Assembly: GCA_943330745.2 (NCBI GenBank)
Contig: CALQIX020000009.1
Span: 48,906 to 112,905, forward strand
Length of the DNA stretch: 64,000 nucleotides
Origin: Lishizhenia tianjinensis
GTDB lineage: Bacteria; Bacteroidota; Bacteroidia; Flavobacteriales_D; Crocinitomicaceae
Direction of reading: 5' to 3'
Shown here: positions 18,594 to 28,675 of the stretch, piece by piece
Position numbering within the stretch: position 1 is the stretch's first letter
Layout: every line of letters starts with the position of its first letter
Program-made: the position numbers and the translations under genes
The notes under the pieces: model-generated
The model's database searches: none
What the model was told of the DNA's origin: nothing
What the model saw: only the letters and a program-made list of their open reading frames with translations

Positions 18594-18867
18594 CCTCTTT
18601 GCCTTTTTTCCCTTTCTCCAATTTCAATCTTTTTTCGTTTCTTTTAATTGCTAATTTATACTGTTTGGATTGATTTTTCCAATGTCTTTTTTTTGATTTT
18701 AGTTCCTCCCGTTTTTTTAAGTTGTTTTCTTTTTTTTGTGATTTGGAAATAATTTTATTAGCCTGCTTACTTTGCCTTTCAGAAGGAGTCAATTTTGAAG
18801 TAACACAAGCTGATTCTATCAGAAGTGCAAATAAAAAAAATATCCATGCGTTTCGTTTAAAAAGCAT
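18577..18867 (-). CDS. Small lysine-rich predicted lipoprotein
   Basis: This is a 96-residue protein with an N-terminal hydrophobic segment ending in a lipobox-like ESAC (C21), followed by a highly charged region rich in Lys, Arg and Glu (runs such as KKREELKSKKR) predicted to be helical. I recognise no family. The gene overlaps the last 17 bases of bshA on the opposite strand. A real signal-type N-terminus argues against it being a shadow frame, but it is not certain. Confidence 0.5.
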   Translation of the reverse strand: MLFKRNAWIFFLFALLIESACVTSKLTPSERQSKQANKIISKSQKKENNLKKREELKSKKRHWKNQSKQYKLAIKRNEKRLKLEKGKKGKEANDFF

Positions 18868-18883
18868 TTTGTAATTTTAAACA

Positions 18884-19309
18884 ATGAAGTTCGTAATTTT
18901 TTTAATAGGATCTATATTGCTGATCAGTTCATCGTGTAATAAAAATGGTGCAAACCCTGTCCCTAACATTCCGTTCGATATCACAATCGATATTAATTTA
19001 CCCAGCTATTCTAATCTATCTGGTGTTGGCGGTTGGGCTTATGTGAATGGTGGTTCTCGAGGAATTATCGTTTACAGGCGTGCGATAGATGAATTTGTAG
19101 CGTTTGATAGACATTCTCCTGCTGATGCCGCGGGAACGTGCTTTTTGCCTCTTTTCCCCGATTCCGAAAATTTCCTGCAATTAAATGACACTTGTAATAC
19201 TGCGACTTTTTCTTTGTATGATGGTTCGCCAATAGCCAATAGCCAATATGGTTTGCGACAATACAGAACTGTATTTAATGGAACGAATTTAGTTAGGATT
19301 TATAATTAA
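18884..19309 (+). CDS. Lipoprotein with a degenerate Rieske-like fold
   Basis: This is a 141-residue predicted lipoprotein: signal peptide, then SSSC with C18 as the likely lipidated residue. The arrangement GGWAYVNGGSRGIIVYRR, EFVAFDRHSP, a Cys, TCNTATFSLYDGSP and LRQYRTVFNG matches the layout of Rieske-type domains that I recall as small Bacteroidota lipoproteins. The usual CxH...CxxH cluster ligands are not intact: H77, C86 and C104 remain in roughly the right regions, but the pairs are broken. It probably binds no 2Fe-2S cluster, at least not in the usual way. It is divergent from the small lipoprotein gene and 24 bases before dxr. Confidence 0.65.
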   Translation: MKFVIFLIGSILLISSSCNKNGANPVPNIPFDITIDINLPSYSNLSGVGGWAYVNGGSRGIIVYRRAIDEFVAFDRHSPADAAGTCFLPLFPDSENFLQLNDTCNTATFSLYDGSPIANSQYGLRQYRTVFNGTNLVRIYN

Positions 19310-19333
19310 CTTGCTTAAGGAAAACGATCAGAC

Positions 19334-20506
19334 ATGTCAAAAACAAAGGGGATAGCCATTTTAGGTTCAACGGGTTCGATTGGTACGCAAGCTTTAGATG
19401 TAATTTCTAATTACCCAGATTTTTTTCGTTTAGAAGTGTTAACAGCACATAGAAATGTTGAGCTACTTATCGAGCAAGCCATTAAATATCAACCAAATTC
19501 AGTTGTAATTGGGGATGAGTCGCTTTATCGGAAACTCAAAGAATCCTTGGCAAACGAAGATATTCATGTGTATGCAGGAGAGGATGCAATCTGCCAAGTT
19601 GTTGAATCAACGGAAGTTGATACTGTATTAACTGCAATGGTTGGATATGCTGGACTAAAACCGACATTGCGAGCCATTGAAGCAGGAAAAACAATTGCAT
19701 TGGCGAATAAAGAAACGCTTGTTGTTGCGGGTGAATTAGTAACAAAATTAGCAAAAGAAAAGGGTGTAAACATATACCCTGTAGACTCTGAGCATTCAGC
19801 AATCTTTCAGTGTTTAGTCGGTGAATTTCACAATCCAATAGAAAAGATTTACTTGACAGCGTCTGGAGGTCCATTTCGAAGATTCACGGCAGAACAATTG
19901 GCAGAAGTCACGAAAGAACAAGCATTGAAACATCCTAACTGGTCTATGGGAGCAAAAATCACAATTGATTCTGCGTCCATGATGAATAAAGGATTGGAAG
20001 TAATTGAAGCAAAATGGTTGTTTAACCTTAAACCAGCTCAAATTGACGTGATTGTTCATCCTCAATCTATTGTACATTCATTGGTTCAATTCAAGGATGG
20101 AAGTATGAAGGCCCAGATGGGATTGCCCGATATGAAACTACCGATTCAATTTGCCCTCACCTACCCCAATCGATTACAAACTGAGTTTCCAAGATTCAAT
20201 TTTCTGGATTATCCAAGTCTAACATTTGAAAAGGTAGACAACCAAGTTTTTCAAAATCTTGACCTTGCCTATCGAGCAATGGAACAAGAAGGAGTTGCAG
20301 CTTGTTTTCTAAACGCCGCCAATGAAGTGGCCGTTGAAGCATTTTTACAAGATAGAATTGCCTTTATTGATATTTTTAGAATTAATAACGCAGTTCTTGA
20401 AAAAGCACCCAAAATTCTTTCTCCCTCCTATGATGACTATGTACTTTCAGATACAGAGGCGCGAATTCTTGCGACTGAAATTTGTTCTAGCAAAAATAAA
20501 GTTTGA
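19334..20506 (+). CDS. dxr: 1-deoxy-D-xylulose-5-phosphate reductoisomerase
   Basis: Dxr converts DXP to MEP with NADPH, the committed step of the non-mevalonate isoprenoid pathway. The protein is 390 residues, a normal length. The NADPH loop GSTGSIGTQALDV lies at 11-23, ANKETLVVAGE is conserved, and substrate and metal-binding segments follow (TASGGPFR, SASMMNKGLEVIEA, HPQSIVHSLVQFKDGS). The C-terminal helical domain is complete. Together with ispF at 13931 it shows that the organism uses the MEP pathway. Confidence 0.97.
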   Translation: MSKTKGIAILGSTGSIGTQALDVISNYPDFFRLEVLTAHRNVELLIEQAIKYQPNSVVIGDESLYRKLKESLANEDIHVYAGEDAICQVVESTEVDTVLTAMVGYAGLKPTLRAIEAGKTIALANKETLVVAGELVTKLAKEKGVNIYPVDSEHSAIFQCLVGEFHNPIEKIYLTASGGPFRRFTAEQLAEVTKEQALKHPNWSMGAKITIDSASMMNKGLEVIEAKWLFNLKPAQIDVIVHPQSIVHSLVQFKDGSMKAQMGLPDMKLPIQFALTYPNRLQTEFPRFNFLDYPSLTFEKVDNQVFQNLDLAYRAMEQEGVAACFLNAANEVAVEAFLQDRIAFIDIFRINNAVLEKAPKILSPSYDDYVLSDTEARILATEICSSKNKV

Positions 20507-20521
20507 TACCACTCAAAATAG

Positions 20522-20529
20522 TACCTTTG
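20522..20529 (+). promoter_or_regulatory. TAnnTTTG promoter element for the RlmI-like gene
   Basis: TACCTTTG ends 6 bases before the ATG at 20536. With usual spacing to the start of transcription the message would be leaderless or nearly so. This also argues for the ATG at 20536 rather than an in-frame ATG at 20503, which lies upstream of the element and inside the dxr stop. Confidence 0.55.
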
Positions 20530-20535
20530 CATCCT

Positions 20536-21708
20536 ATGTACAAACAAGTCATTCTGCGTAAAAACAAAGAAGAATCTCTCTTAAGAAAGCATCCATGGGT
20601 GTTTTCTGGAGCCATTGACCTAATAGATGAGGAAATTTTAGACGGTGACATTGTTACTGTTTTTGACTCAAAAGAAAAGTTTCTGGGCACGGGCCATTTT
20701 CAAAATGCAACAATAGCTGTTCGAATTCTTTCTTTTGAAGAAACAGAATTGAATCAAGAATATTTCAATCACATCCTTTTTGAAGCTATTGAACTCAGAA
20801 AAACACTTGGTTTATTTTCAAAAGATAATTCCATTTGTCGAATCGTTCACGGAGAAGGTGATGGATTACCCGGATTAATTATCGATTTTTACAATGGGAT
20901 TGCTGTGATTCAATGTCATAGCATCGGAATGTATCAAATGATTGAATTGATAAGTCAGGCGCTTCAGAATTCCCTTGGTGAATCACTCAAAGCAATCTAT
21001 TCGAAGTCTAGTGAAACACTGCACAACAAGGAAGGAATCGTTGATTCATATATTTGGGGAGCATGCAAAACGCCGCATTTGGCAAAGGAAAATGGAATTC
21101 GGTTTTCAATTGATTGGGTTACTGGTCAAAAAACAGGTTTTTTCATTGACCAACGTGAAAACAGAAAATTATTAAATAAGTACGTAAAAGGAAAAAAAGT
21201 ATTAAACACGTTTTGCTACAGTGGCGGATTTAGTCTTTTCGCCTTGAAAGCTGGAGCGAGCGAAGTTCATTCACTCGATAGTTCTAAAAAAGCAATCGAA
21301 TTAACAGAGAATAACATCCGTTTAAATAAACTAACTGAAAATCATGTTTCTATTGTTGCGGACGCAATGGAGTATATGAAAACAGTTGATAATTCGTTTG
21401 ATGTAATCATATTGGACCCACCCGCTTTTGCGAAACACAGAGATAAGCGACATCAAGCAATTCAAGGTTACAAGCGATTGAATGAAATGGCTATAAGATC
21501 GATTAAACCAGGTGGAATTATTTTCACTTTTTCTTGTTCTCAGGTAGTTGATAAAAATTTATTCACACATACACTCATTGCCGCTGCAATTAATTCAGGA
21601 CGAAAAATCCGAATTTTAGAACAACTTCATCAGCCGGCTGACCACCCAATAAATGCATTTCATCCGGAAGGAGAGTATTTAAAAGGATTAGTAATTCAAG
21701 TTAGTTAA
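20536..21708 (+). CDS. Class I SAM-dependent rRNA cytosine methyltransferase, RlmI-like
   Basis: The protein is 390 residues, related to RlmI, which makes m5C1962 in 23S rRNA. The N-terminal PUA domain (RKHPWVFSGAI) is followed by an RlmI-like middle domain and a Rossmann methyltransferase domain: FIDQRENRKLL, FCYSGGFSLFALKAGA (SAM loop), DPPAFAKHRD (motif IV) and FSCSQ with a candidate catalytic cysteine. The MATE transporter gene overlaps its stop codon by one base (TAATG), so the two are translationally coupled. The closely related RlmK-type function cannot be excluded. Confidence 0.88.
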   Translation: MYKQVILRKNKEESLLRKHPWVFSGAIDLIDEEILDGDIVTVFDSKEKFLGTGHFQNATIAVRILSFEETELNQEYFNHILFEAIELRKTLGLFSKDNSICRIVHGEGDGLPGLIIDFYNGIAVIQCHSIGMYQMIELISQALQNSLGESLKAIYSKSSETLHNKEGIVDSYIWGACKTPHLAKENGIRFSIDWVTGQKTGFFIDQRENRKLLNKYVKGKKVLNTFCYSGGFSLFALKAGASEVHSLDSSKKAIELTENNIRLNKLTENHVSIVADAMEYMKTVDNSFDVIILDPPAFAKHRDKRHQAIQGYKRLNEMAIRSIKPGGIIFTFSCSQVVDKNLFTHTLIAAAINSGRKIRILEQLHQPADHPINAFHPEGEYLKGLVIQVS

Positions 21709-23036
21709 TGTTAGATATTCGATATCGCACGATTCTCAGTGTGGCACTACCATTAATGATTTCTACTTTCATACAATCGATTGTATTGATTACAGACGCA
21801 TCCTTTATCAGCAGGTATGACACGCATGCATTTGATGCAGTTGGTAATGGCGGCTTGTTATATATCACCATGTATATGGCGTTGCTAGGGATGAGCGATG
21901 GCGCGCAAATACTCATAGCCCGGAGGGTTGGTCAATATAAATATAAATCGATTAGTAAAATTTTTGGCACTACCTTGTTAATTCTTACATTTATCGCAAT
22001 CGCTTTATTTATTATTCTTTACTATTTCATGCCTGATTGGGTCATGTCCTATTCAAAAAACAGTGAAATCGCTACGTTCCAAGGCCAGTATATTCAAATT
22101 CGAAGTTTTGCATTATTTAGTGCAATTTTAACTTTAAGTATTCAAGCCTTTTTCATGGCAATAGGCAAAACGTGGGTTGTTTTAATTGCCTCTTTAATTA
22201 CAGCACTAAGCAATATTATACTTGATTACTTGTTGATTTTTGGTAATTTTTCTTTTCCGGAGATGGGAATAGAAGGTGCGGCATGGGCTTCCACGATAGC
22301 AGATGCTTTGGGTATGCTCTTCTTACTTCTTTTTACTTTGTTTACGCGATATAAGAATGAATATCAACTATTTCATTCACTAGGAATTAGTAGAAACTCT
22401 TTCAAAGAAATGTTGAAAATCGGAACTCCCTTATTACTTCAAGGTTTAACTGCATTGGCCACATGGACCGTTTTTTTTACTTGGCTTGAGCAAATGGGAT
22501 CCTTCGAATTAACAGTTTCTCAAAACATCCGTACCTTGTATATGTTTGCATTTGTCCCGATCTGGGGATTTGCAGGCACAACCAAAACCTACGTTTCCCA
22601 ATACATGGGTCGCAAAGAATTCCACTTGATTCCGGTAATTCAAAAACGCATACAAATTATCACTGTACTGTTGCTGTTAATTTCCTTTCATGGATCAATA
22701 TTATATCCGGAAGCACTCATTCGTTTTGTTAATCCAAATGAACTTTATGTAGCCAAAAGCGCTGAAATTCTTCGGTTTGTGTCCATTTCTATCTTTCTTT
22801 ATGGTTTTGTAAGTGTCTATTTTCAAACGATAAATGGTAGTGGTAATACATTAATCTCAATGAGCATTGAAATGGGTTCAGTTTTGATTTACATTTTTTC
22901 AGCGTATTTATTTATTAAGGTGTTCAAATGGGATATTTATTGGGTTTGGTCAGTTGAATACGTTTATTTTGGAGTCACTGGATTGTTATCATACCTCTAT
23001 TTAAAATTCTTTAACTGGCAAAAAAAACGAGTATAA
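21708..23036 (+). CDS. MATE family multidrug/cation antiporter
   Basis: This is a 442-residue integral membrane protein with about twelve hydrophobic segments, in the MATE arrangement. The duplicated architecture is seen in the first half (LPLMISTFIQSIVLITDASFIS) and in the second half after KEMLKIGTPLLLQG. The family exports cationic drugs or dyes using Na+ or H+ gradients; substrate and coupling ion cannot be predicted here. It overlaps the upstream methyltransferase gene by one base and is followed by fmt after 19 bases. Confidence 0.9.
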   Translation: MLDIRYRTILSVALPLMISTFIQSIVLITDASFISRYDTHAFDAVGNGGLLYITMYMALLGMSDGAQILIARRVGQYKYKSISKIFGTTLLILTFIAIALFIILYYFMPDWVMSYSKNSEIATFQGQYIQIRSFALFSAILTLSIQAFFMAIGKTWVVLIASLITALSNIILDYLLIFGNFSFPEMGIEGAAWASTIADALGMLFLLLFTLFTRYKNEYQLFHSLGISRNSFKEMLKIGTPLLLQGLTALATWTVFFTWLEQMGSFELTVSQNIRTLYMFAFVPIWGFAGTTKTYVSQYMGRKEFHLIPVIQKRIQIITVLLLLISFHGSILYPEALIRFVNPNELYVAKSAEILRFVSISIFLYGFVSVYFQTINGSGNTLISMSIEMGSVLIYIFSAYLFIKVFKWDIYWVWSVEYVYFGVTGLLSYLYLKFFNWQKKRV

Positions 23037-23055
23037 ACTAAATTAGCTTAATACT

Positions 23056-24024
23056 ATGATTCCGGCATTGCGCATTGTTTTTATGGGAACTCCTGAGTTT
23101 GCTGTTTCAATTTTAGAAAAACTATTTCATTCCAACCACCTGATTGTGGGAGTTGTAACAGCTACCGATAAACCTGCAGGTAGAGGTCAGCAACTAAAAT
23201 CGAGTGCTGTAAAAGATTTTGCCGTTGAAAATAAACTCAATTTATTGCAGCCTGAAAGCCTGAAAGATTCTGTTTTTATCGAACAATTGAAGGATCTTAA
23301 CGCCGATTTATTTGTAGTTGTAGCCTTTAGAATGTTGCCTGAAATTGTTTGGTCCATACCCCAAAAAGGTACAATCAATCTTCATGCTTCATTATTACCA
23401 CAGTATCGTGGTGCAGCACCAATTAATTGGGCAATAATAAACGGTGAGGAAAAAACAGGAGTCACCACTTTTTTTATCAATCAGGACATTGATACTGGAA
23501 AAATAATTGACAGCCGGGAAACTGAAATCTTGGAGAACATGACTGTTGGGGAATTGTATGTTCAATTAATGGAAATAGGATCTGTTTTGACATTGGAAAC
23601 AGTAAATGCGATTTCCTTACATACAGTAGTTCCAAAAAATCAAGATGACCTAATCCATTCAGAATTAAAACATGCTCCTAAAATCTTTAGACCAACATGT
23701 GAAATTAAATGGCACAATAGCGCAAGCACCAATCACAATTTAATACGAGGACTGTCTCCTTATCCGGGTTCATGGACCTTGCTTTACAATGCTCAAAAAA
23801 AGGAATTAGTTCAATTTAAACTTTTAGACAGTAAAAAATCAGGCATTAAGGTTAAAAATTCCAAAAACCTATTAATTCACCAAGATGGAATACTCTTCCC
23901 TTGTTCGGATGAATATTTGATTATCAGCAAATTACAACTAGAGGGTAAACGTTCTATGCATTATAAAGAATTCCTTGCTGGTCATAATTTAGCAGATTGG
24001 TTGATCGAAAGTGGGGTAAAATAG
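23056..24024 (+). CDS. fmt: Methionyl-tRNA formyltransferase
   Basis: Fmt formylates initiator Met-tRNA using 10-formyl-THF. The protein is 322 residues. The N-terminal Rossmann-like domain opens FMGTPEFAV. The catalytic region has NLHASLLPQYRGAAPINWAI and GVTTFFINQDIDTG, supplying the Asn/His/Asp residues used in formyl transfer. A C-terminal OB-like domain follows RGLSPYPGSW. The gene sits 19 bases after the MATE gene and 29 bases before secA. Confidence 0.96.
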   Translation: MIPALRIVFMGTPEFAVSILEKLFHSNHLIVGVVTATDKPAGRGQQLKSSAVKDFAVENKLNLLQPESLKDSVFIEQLKDLNADLFVVVAFRMLPEIVWSIPQKGTINLHASLLPQYRGAAPINWAIINGEEKTGVTTFFINQDIDTGKIIDSRETEILENMTVGELYVQLMEIGSVLTLETVNAISLHTVVPKNQDDLIHSELKHAPKIFRPTCEIKWHNSASTNHNLIRGLSPYPGSWTLLYNAQKKELVQFKLLDSKKSGIKVKNSKNLLIHQDGILFPCSDEYLIISKLQLEGKRSMHYKEFLAGHNLADWLIESGVK

Positions 24025-24025
24025 T

Positions 24026-24033
24026 TACATTTG
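24026..24033 (+). promoter_or_regulatory. TAnnTTTG promoter element for secA
   Basis: TACATTTG starts 2 bases after the fmt stop codon, and its last base is 20 bases before the secA ATG. A TTG at 24001-24003 lies 22 bases upstream, close to the preferred spacing. It gives secA its own start in addition to readthrough from fmt. Confidence 0.55.
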
Positions 24034-24053
24034 ATACTTAAAAATTCAGTTAC

Positions 24054-27000
24054 ATGTTAGGAGACTTATTAAAACGTCTATTAGGGGATAAAAACACAAA
24101 AGACAGAAGAGAATATCAACCATTCATTGACAAAGCAAATCAAGCATACGAAAAAATAAAATTAATTTCAGATGATGGATTACGCGAACAAACAAATGAA
24201 TTAAAAAAATACATCAGCGAACAAATTTCATCCTTAGAAGATGAATTATTGGTTTTAAAAGACAAAGCTGACGGCACAAATTTATCAATTCAAGATAAAG
24301 AAGAAATCTTTGAGGAAATTGATAAAGTGACATTGAAAATCGATGAGAAAATCGAAGAAGCACTTTTAGAGATACTGCCACAAGCTTTTGCTTTGATTAA
24401 GGAGACTTCGTTTCGTTGGACCAACAATGGAAAACTAGAGGTTACCGCTATGGATTTTGACAAGGACTTGGCAGCCAGAAAAGATGGAATTACCTTGTCT
24501 GGTGATAAAGCAATTTGGCATAATGAGTGGACTGCAGCAGGCGCAAAAGTAAAATGGGAAATGGTCCATTATGACGTGCAGTTGATGGGTGGGGCTGTTT
24601 TACACAAAGGAAATATTGCAGAAATGCAAACAGGGGAAGGAAAAACATTGGTTGCTACCTTGCCTGTTTACTTGAATGCACTTGCTGGAAAAGGAGTTCA
24701 TGTGGTTACTGTGAATGATTATCTGGCTAAACGTGACTCCGAATGGATGGGGCCTTTGTATCAATTTCATGGTTTATCAGTTGATTGTATCGATAAACAC
24801 CAGCCAAATTCTCCAGAAAGAAGAAAAGCGTACCGAGCTGATATCACGTTTGGAACAAACAACGAATTTGGGTTTGATTACTTAAGAGATAATATGGCAG
24901 GTAGCACGGAAGATTTGGTGCAACGGAAACATCACTTTGCTATTGTGGATGAGGTCGATTCAGTTTTAATCGACGATGCTCGAACTCCATTGATTATCTC
25001 TGGACCAACGCCAAGAGGAGAAGAACATGAGTTTTATGAGTTAAAACCACGAATTGAACGTGTCGTGAATGCTCAAAAGCAATATGTTCAGCAATGTTTA
25101 ACAGAGGCACGTAAATTATTAACAGTAATTACAGGCGAATCATCAGATTCAGCTACTGATTCAAAAAAAGCGTTGGAAGAAGGTGGAATTGCCTTGTTGC
25201 GGGCTCACCGCGGGCTTCCTAAAAATAAGGCTCTTATAAAATTCCTTTCTGAACCCGGAATTCGGGTTCATTTGCAGAAGACTGAAAACTTCTATATGCA
25301 AGAGCAAGGGAAACATATGAAAAAAATTGACAATGAGTTGTTTTTTGTAATTGATGAAAAAAACAATACTATTGAATTAACTTCAAAAGGGATTGATTTG
25401 GTTTCGGGATCCGATGATCGAGATTTTTTCATTTTACCTGATATTGGATCAGAAATAGCTCGTTTACAAAAGGAAAATCATGAAAAGGAACAGTACCTGG
25501 AGAAAAAGGACACGTTGGTTCGAGATTATTCAATAAAATCAGAACGCATTCACTCTATTAATCAATTACTTAAAGCGTATACTTTATTTGAAAAGGAGGT
25601 TGAATATGTGATTTTAGATAGTAAGGTTAAAATTGTGGATGAACAAACAGGTCGTATTTTAGATGGTAGAAGATACTCAGACGGTTTACATCAAGCGATT
25701 GAGGCAAAAGAAAATGTAACCGTTGAGGCGGCTACCCAAACTTATGCTACTGTAACGCTTCAAAATTATTTTAGAATGTACCATAAATTGGCGGGAATGA
25801 CCGGTACTGCTGAAACTGAAGCGAAAGAATTTTGGGATATCTATAAATTAGACGTCATTGTTATCCCGACCCACAGAGCAGTTGTGCGGAAAGATCAAAA
25901 TGATTTTGTATTGCGTACCGCTCGAGAAAAATACGCTACAATTATTGATGAAATTGAAAAATTAGTTGCTGCTGGAAGACCTGTTTTGGTTGGAACAACT
26001 ACCGTAGAAATTTCCGAACTTTTGAGTCGAATGCTCAAAATGAAAAAAATTGAACATCAAGTTCTAAACGCCAAATACCACCAAAAAGAAGCCGAAATTG
26101 TAGCGAATGCTGGTTTTGCAGGAACGGTTACAATCGCAACCAATATGGCTGGACGTGGAACAGATATTAAATTGGGACCTGGCGTTAAAGAAGCAGGAGG
26201 ATTAGCTATTATTGGTACCGAAAGACATGATTCAAGAAGGGTAGATAGACAGTTGCGTGGACGATCTGGTCGTCAAGGGGATCCTGGTTCTACTCAATTT
26301 TTTGTTTCATTAGAAGACGATTTAATGCGAAAATTTGGTTCCGAACGAATTGCCAAATTAATGGATAGAATGGGACTAAAAGAGGGTGAAGTTATCACAC
26401 ACAGTATGGTGACAAAATCTATCGAACGCGCGCAGAAAAAAGTGGAAGAAAACAACTTTGGTATGCGGAAACGTTTACTAGAGTATGATGACGTAATGAA
26501 TGCGCAACGTAAGGCAATTTACAAGAAACGTAGAAATGCATTATTTGGTGACCGTTTAGATATTGATGTAGACAATATGTTTTTTGAATTGTGTGAATCA
26601 ACGGTTGTTAAACTAAAAAACTCTTCATTCTTAGAATTTGAATTAGAACTCTTGCGTGTAATTGGTATTGAATCACCAATTGAAGAAAGTGCTTTTCATT
26701 CAACAGATGAAAATTCATTGACTGATCTTGTCTATCAATCCATGCGAGAACAATATAAACGTAAATGTGATAAAATTTCGCAAAAAGCATTTCCGCAAAT
26801 TAAGCATGTACATGAAACAATGTCCAACAAATACAAGAATATTGTTTTTCCATTAACTGAAGGAAGACGAGAAATGCAGCTAATTGTCAACTTAGAAGAT
26901 GCATACAAAACAGAAGGAAGAGAAATTTCAAAATCTTTAGAAAGAAATGTTATCCTTTCAACAATTGACAATGAATGGAAAGAACATTTGCGTGAAATGG

Positions 27001-27401
27001 ACGACTTACGATCAGCAGTTCACAATGCGAGTTACGAACAAAAGGATCCTTTACTAGTATACAAACTAGAATCTTTTGGATTATTCAAAAATATGATAAA
27101 CCGATTGAATACTGAATCTGTCGAATTATTAATGAAATTAGATATTCCAGTAGAACAAGAATTACAAAGTACAAATAAAGAGGAACGTCAAAACAACTAT
27201 GCAAAAGCAAGTTCGAACGCAACTACAAGTAGTACAACTCCTCCTCAATTTAGTGGAGCTGAAGCTTATAAAAAAGCAATTGAATCTAGTTTGCCTCCTA
27301 TAGAAAAGAAAGAGCCAATAATTGCTGAGCCAAAAGCAGGTCGGAACGATCCATGTCCTTGTGGAAGTGGAAAGAAATATAAACAATGTCACGGTAAATA
27401 A
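24054..27401 (+). CDS. secA: Preprotein translocase ATPase SecA
   Basis: SecA drives unfolded preproteins through SecYEG. The protein is 1115 residues, longer than the roughly 900 of E. coli SecA; Bacteroidota SecA proteins are known to be longer. Visible parts are Walker [12 protein letters not shown] at about 191-201, the [19 protein letters not shown] block, a preprotein-binding region with an extra segment near residues 330-470, [13 protein letters not shown] and [10 protein letters not shown] helicase motifs, and a C-terminal zinc finger [15 protein letters not shown] low-complexity Ser/Thr linker precedes the finger. Confidence 0.97.
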   Translation: MLGDLLKRLLGDKNTKDRREYQPFIDKANQAYEKIKLISDDGLREQTNELKKYISEQISSLEDELLVLKDKADGTNLSIQDKEEIFEEIDKVTLKIDEKIEEALLEILPQAFALIKETSFRWTNNGKLEVTAMDFDKDLAARKDGITLSGDKAIWHNEWTAAGAKVKWEMVHYDVQLMGGAVLHKGNIAEMQTGEGKTLVATLPVYLNALAGKGVHVVTVNDYLAKRDSEWMGPLYQFHGLSVDCIDKHQPNSPERRKAYRADITFGTNNEFGFDYLRDNMAGSTEDLVQRKHHFAIVDEVDSVLIDDARTPLIISGPTPRGEEHEFYELKPRIERVVNAQKQYVQQCLTEARKLLTVITGESSDSATDSKKALEEGGIALLRAHRGLPKNKALIKFLSEPGIRVHLQKTENFYMQEQGKHMKKIDNELFFVIDEKNNTIELTSKGIDLVSGSDDRDFFILPDIGSEIARLQKENHEKEQYLEKKDTLVRDYSIKSERIHSINQLLKAYTLFEKEVEYVILDSKVKIVDEQTGRILDGRRYSDGLHQAIEAKENVTVEAATQTYATVTLQNYFRMYHKLAGMTGTAETEAKEFWDIYKLDVIVIPTHRAVVRKDQNDFVLRTAREKYATIIDEIEKLVAAGRPVLVGTTTVEISELLSRMLKMKKIEHQVLNAKYHQKEAEIVANAGFAGTVTIATNMAGRGTDIKLGPGVKEAGGLAIIGTERHDSRRVDRQLRGRSGRQGDPGSTQFFVSLEDDLMRKFGSERIAKLMDRMGLKEGEVITHSMVTKSIERAQKKVEENNFGMRKRLLEYDDVMNAQRKAIYKKRRNALFGDRLDIDVDNMFFELCESTVVKLKNSSFLEFELELLRVIGIESPIEESAFHSTDENSLTDLVYQSMREQYKRKCDKISQKAFPQIKHVHETMSNKYKNIVFPLTEGRREMQLIVNLEDAYKTEGREISKSLERNVILSTIDNEWKEHLREMDDLRSAVHNASYEQKDPLLVYKLESFGLFKNMINRLNTESVELLMKLDIPVEQELQSTNKEERQNNYAKASSNATTSSTTPPQFSGAEAYKKAIESSLPPIEKKEPIIAEPKAGRNDPCPCGSGKKYKQCHGK

Positions 27402-27404
27402 ATT

Positions 27405-28169
27405 ATGCATCAATTTCCATCAATTTCAATAATTGGAACAGGAAATGTTGCTGAACTATTGGGACAACGATTATTGAATGCGGGGTGTGTTTTATCTTCT
27501 ATTATTGGTAGAAATCAAAGCCGGCTAATTCAATTAAGTAGTGATTGGAAGTGTAACATTGAATCAATTGATGCGATTAGTGGCGATATTGTTTTAGTAG
27601 CAGTTTCGGATGATGTTACGATCGAAATAATCGAACAGATTGAACCAAATAAAATTGTATTCTATACAGCAGGAACAATTGAAATAAACCTTATTAAGCA
27701 CCCACAGGTTGGTGTTTTTTACCCATTACAAACTATTACTAAAAATAGAATTCCAAAAATAGATACCTTCCCAATATTGATAGAGTCGGATCAACCTCAA
27801 GTATTAAAAAAACTACTCTTCATAGCACAACTCATTAGCAATCAAGTTTCATTTTGTAATTCACTAGAAAGAAAAAGGGTACATTGCATCGCTGTTTTCA
27901 TTAACAATTTCAGTAATCACATCATTCATTTAGGACAAAAAATTGCAGAAACACAGCAAATAGAATTTAGTTTGTTTTCCAGTTTATTACAAGAAACGTT
28001 CGAAAAACTGACTGAAATGAATGCGAAAGATGCACAAACTGGTCCAGCTAGACGTAATGATTTAGAAACCATTTCAAATCATTTGAATTTACTTACCGAA
28101 TCAGAAAAAAGCATCTATTTAACAATAACCAATAGTATTTTAACCACTTATAACCATGATAAGTTATAA
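27405..28169 (+). CDS. Rossmann-fold plus DUF2520 domain protein
   Basis: This is a 254-residue protein with an N-terminal NAD(P)-binding fold (ISIIGTGNVAELLGQRL) and a C-terminal helical DUF2520 domain (the region ending GPARRNDLETISNHL). The architecture resembles F420-dependent NADP oxidoreductases and ketopantoate-reductase-like enzymes, but the reaction is not known. It starts 3 bases after secA and overlaps the KdsC-like gene by 14 bases. This pairing with a KdsC-like phosphatase is common in Bacteroidota as I recall. Confidence 0.8.
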   Translation: MHQFPSISIIGTGNVAELLGQRLLNAGCVLSSIIGRNQSRLIQLSSDWKCNIESIDAISGDIVLVAVSDDVTIEIIEQIEPNKIVFYTAGTIEINLIKHPQVGVFYPLQTITKNRIPKIDTFPILIESDQPQVLKKLLFIAQLISNQVSFCNSLERKRVHCIAVFINNFSNHIIHLGQKIAETQQIEFSLFSSLLQETFEKLTEMNAKDAQTGPARRNDLETISNHLNLLTESEKSIYLTITNSILTTYNHDKL

Positions 28170-28674
28170 AGAAAAACTCAACCACATCACAACATTTATA
28201 TTTGATGTTGATGGCGTTTTTACCGACGGCACTGTACAATTATTTAATGATGAGGTAATTAGAACATTTCATTCGAGAGACAGTTATGTAATTCAATACG
28301 CATCAAAACTAGGGTATTCATTTTTCGTAATAACTGGTGGACATTCAATCGATGTTCAAAATAGGTTATTAGGACTTGGGGTGAAGGAAGTTCATATGCG
28401 ATCATCCCGAAAACTAGAAGTTTATAACGAAATCAAGCATAGACATAACTTAACGGATAGAGAAATCGCTTATATGGGGGATGATATTCCCGATATTCCA
28501 GTATTAAAACAAGTTGGTGTATCGTGTTGTCCTCAAGATGCTGCTTCAGATATCAAACAATTCGTGGATTACCAATCGCCTATAAGTGGAGGAAAGGGTT
28601 GTGTAAGAGATATTGTTGAGCAAACACTGCGTGTTCAAGGAAATTGGATGAAACCAGAAGCATTTGAGTGGTAA
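28156..28674 (+). CDS. KdsC-like HAD phosphatase (3-deoxy-D-manno-octulosonate-8-phosphate type)
   Basis: This is a 172-residue HAD hydrolase of the cap-less C0 subfamily that includes KdsC, which dephosphorylates Kdo-8-P for lipid A core synthesis. HAD motif I is FDVDGVFTDG, motif II is the VITGG segment, and motif IV is YMGDDIPDIPVL. A conserved C-terminal SGGKGCVRDIVEQ is typical of KdsC and of related NeuA-fused phosphatases. Because this genome also makes a nonulosonic acid, acylneuraminate-9-phosphatase is an alternative. It is convergent with the next gene, with one base between the two stop codons. Confidence 0.85.
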   Translation: MISYKEKLNHITTFIFDVDGVFTDGTVQLFNDEVIRTFHSRDSYVIQYASKLGYSFFVITGGHSIDVQNRLLGLGVKEVHMRSSRKLEVYNEIKHRHNLTDREIAYMGDDIPDIPVLKQVGVSCCPQDAASDIKQFVDYQSPISGGKGCVRDIVEQTLRVQGNWMKPEAFEW

Positions 28675-28675
28675 A

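Noticed and set aside
20503..20535. ATG at 20503 as the start of the RlmI-like gene
   Set aside because: It overlaps the dxr stop and lies upstream of a good promoter element; the PUA domain fits the ATG at 20536.
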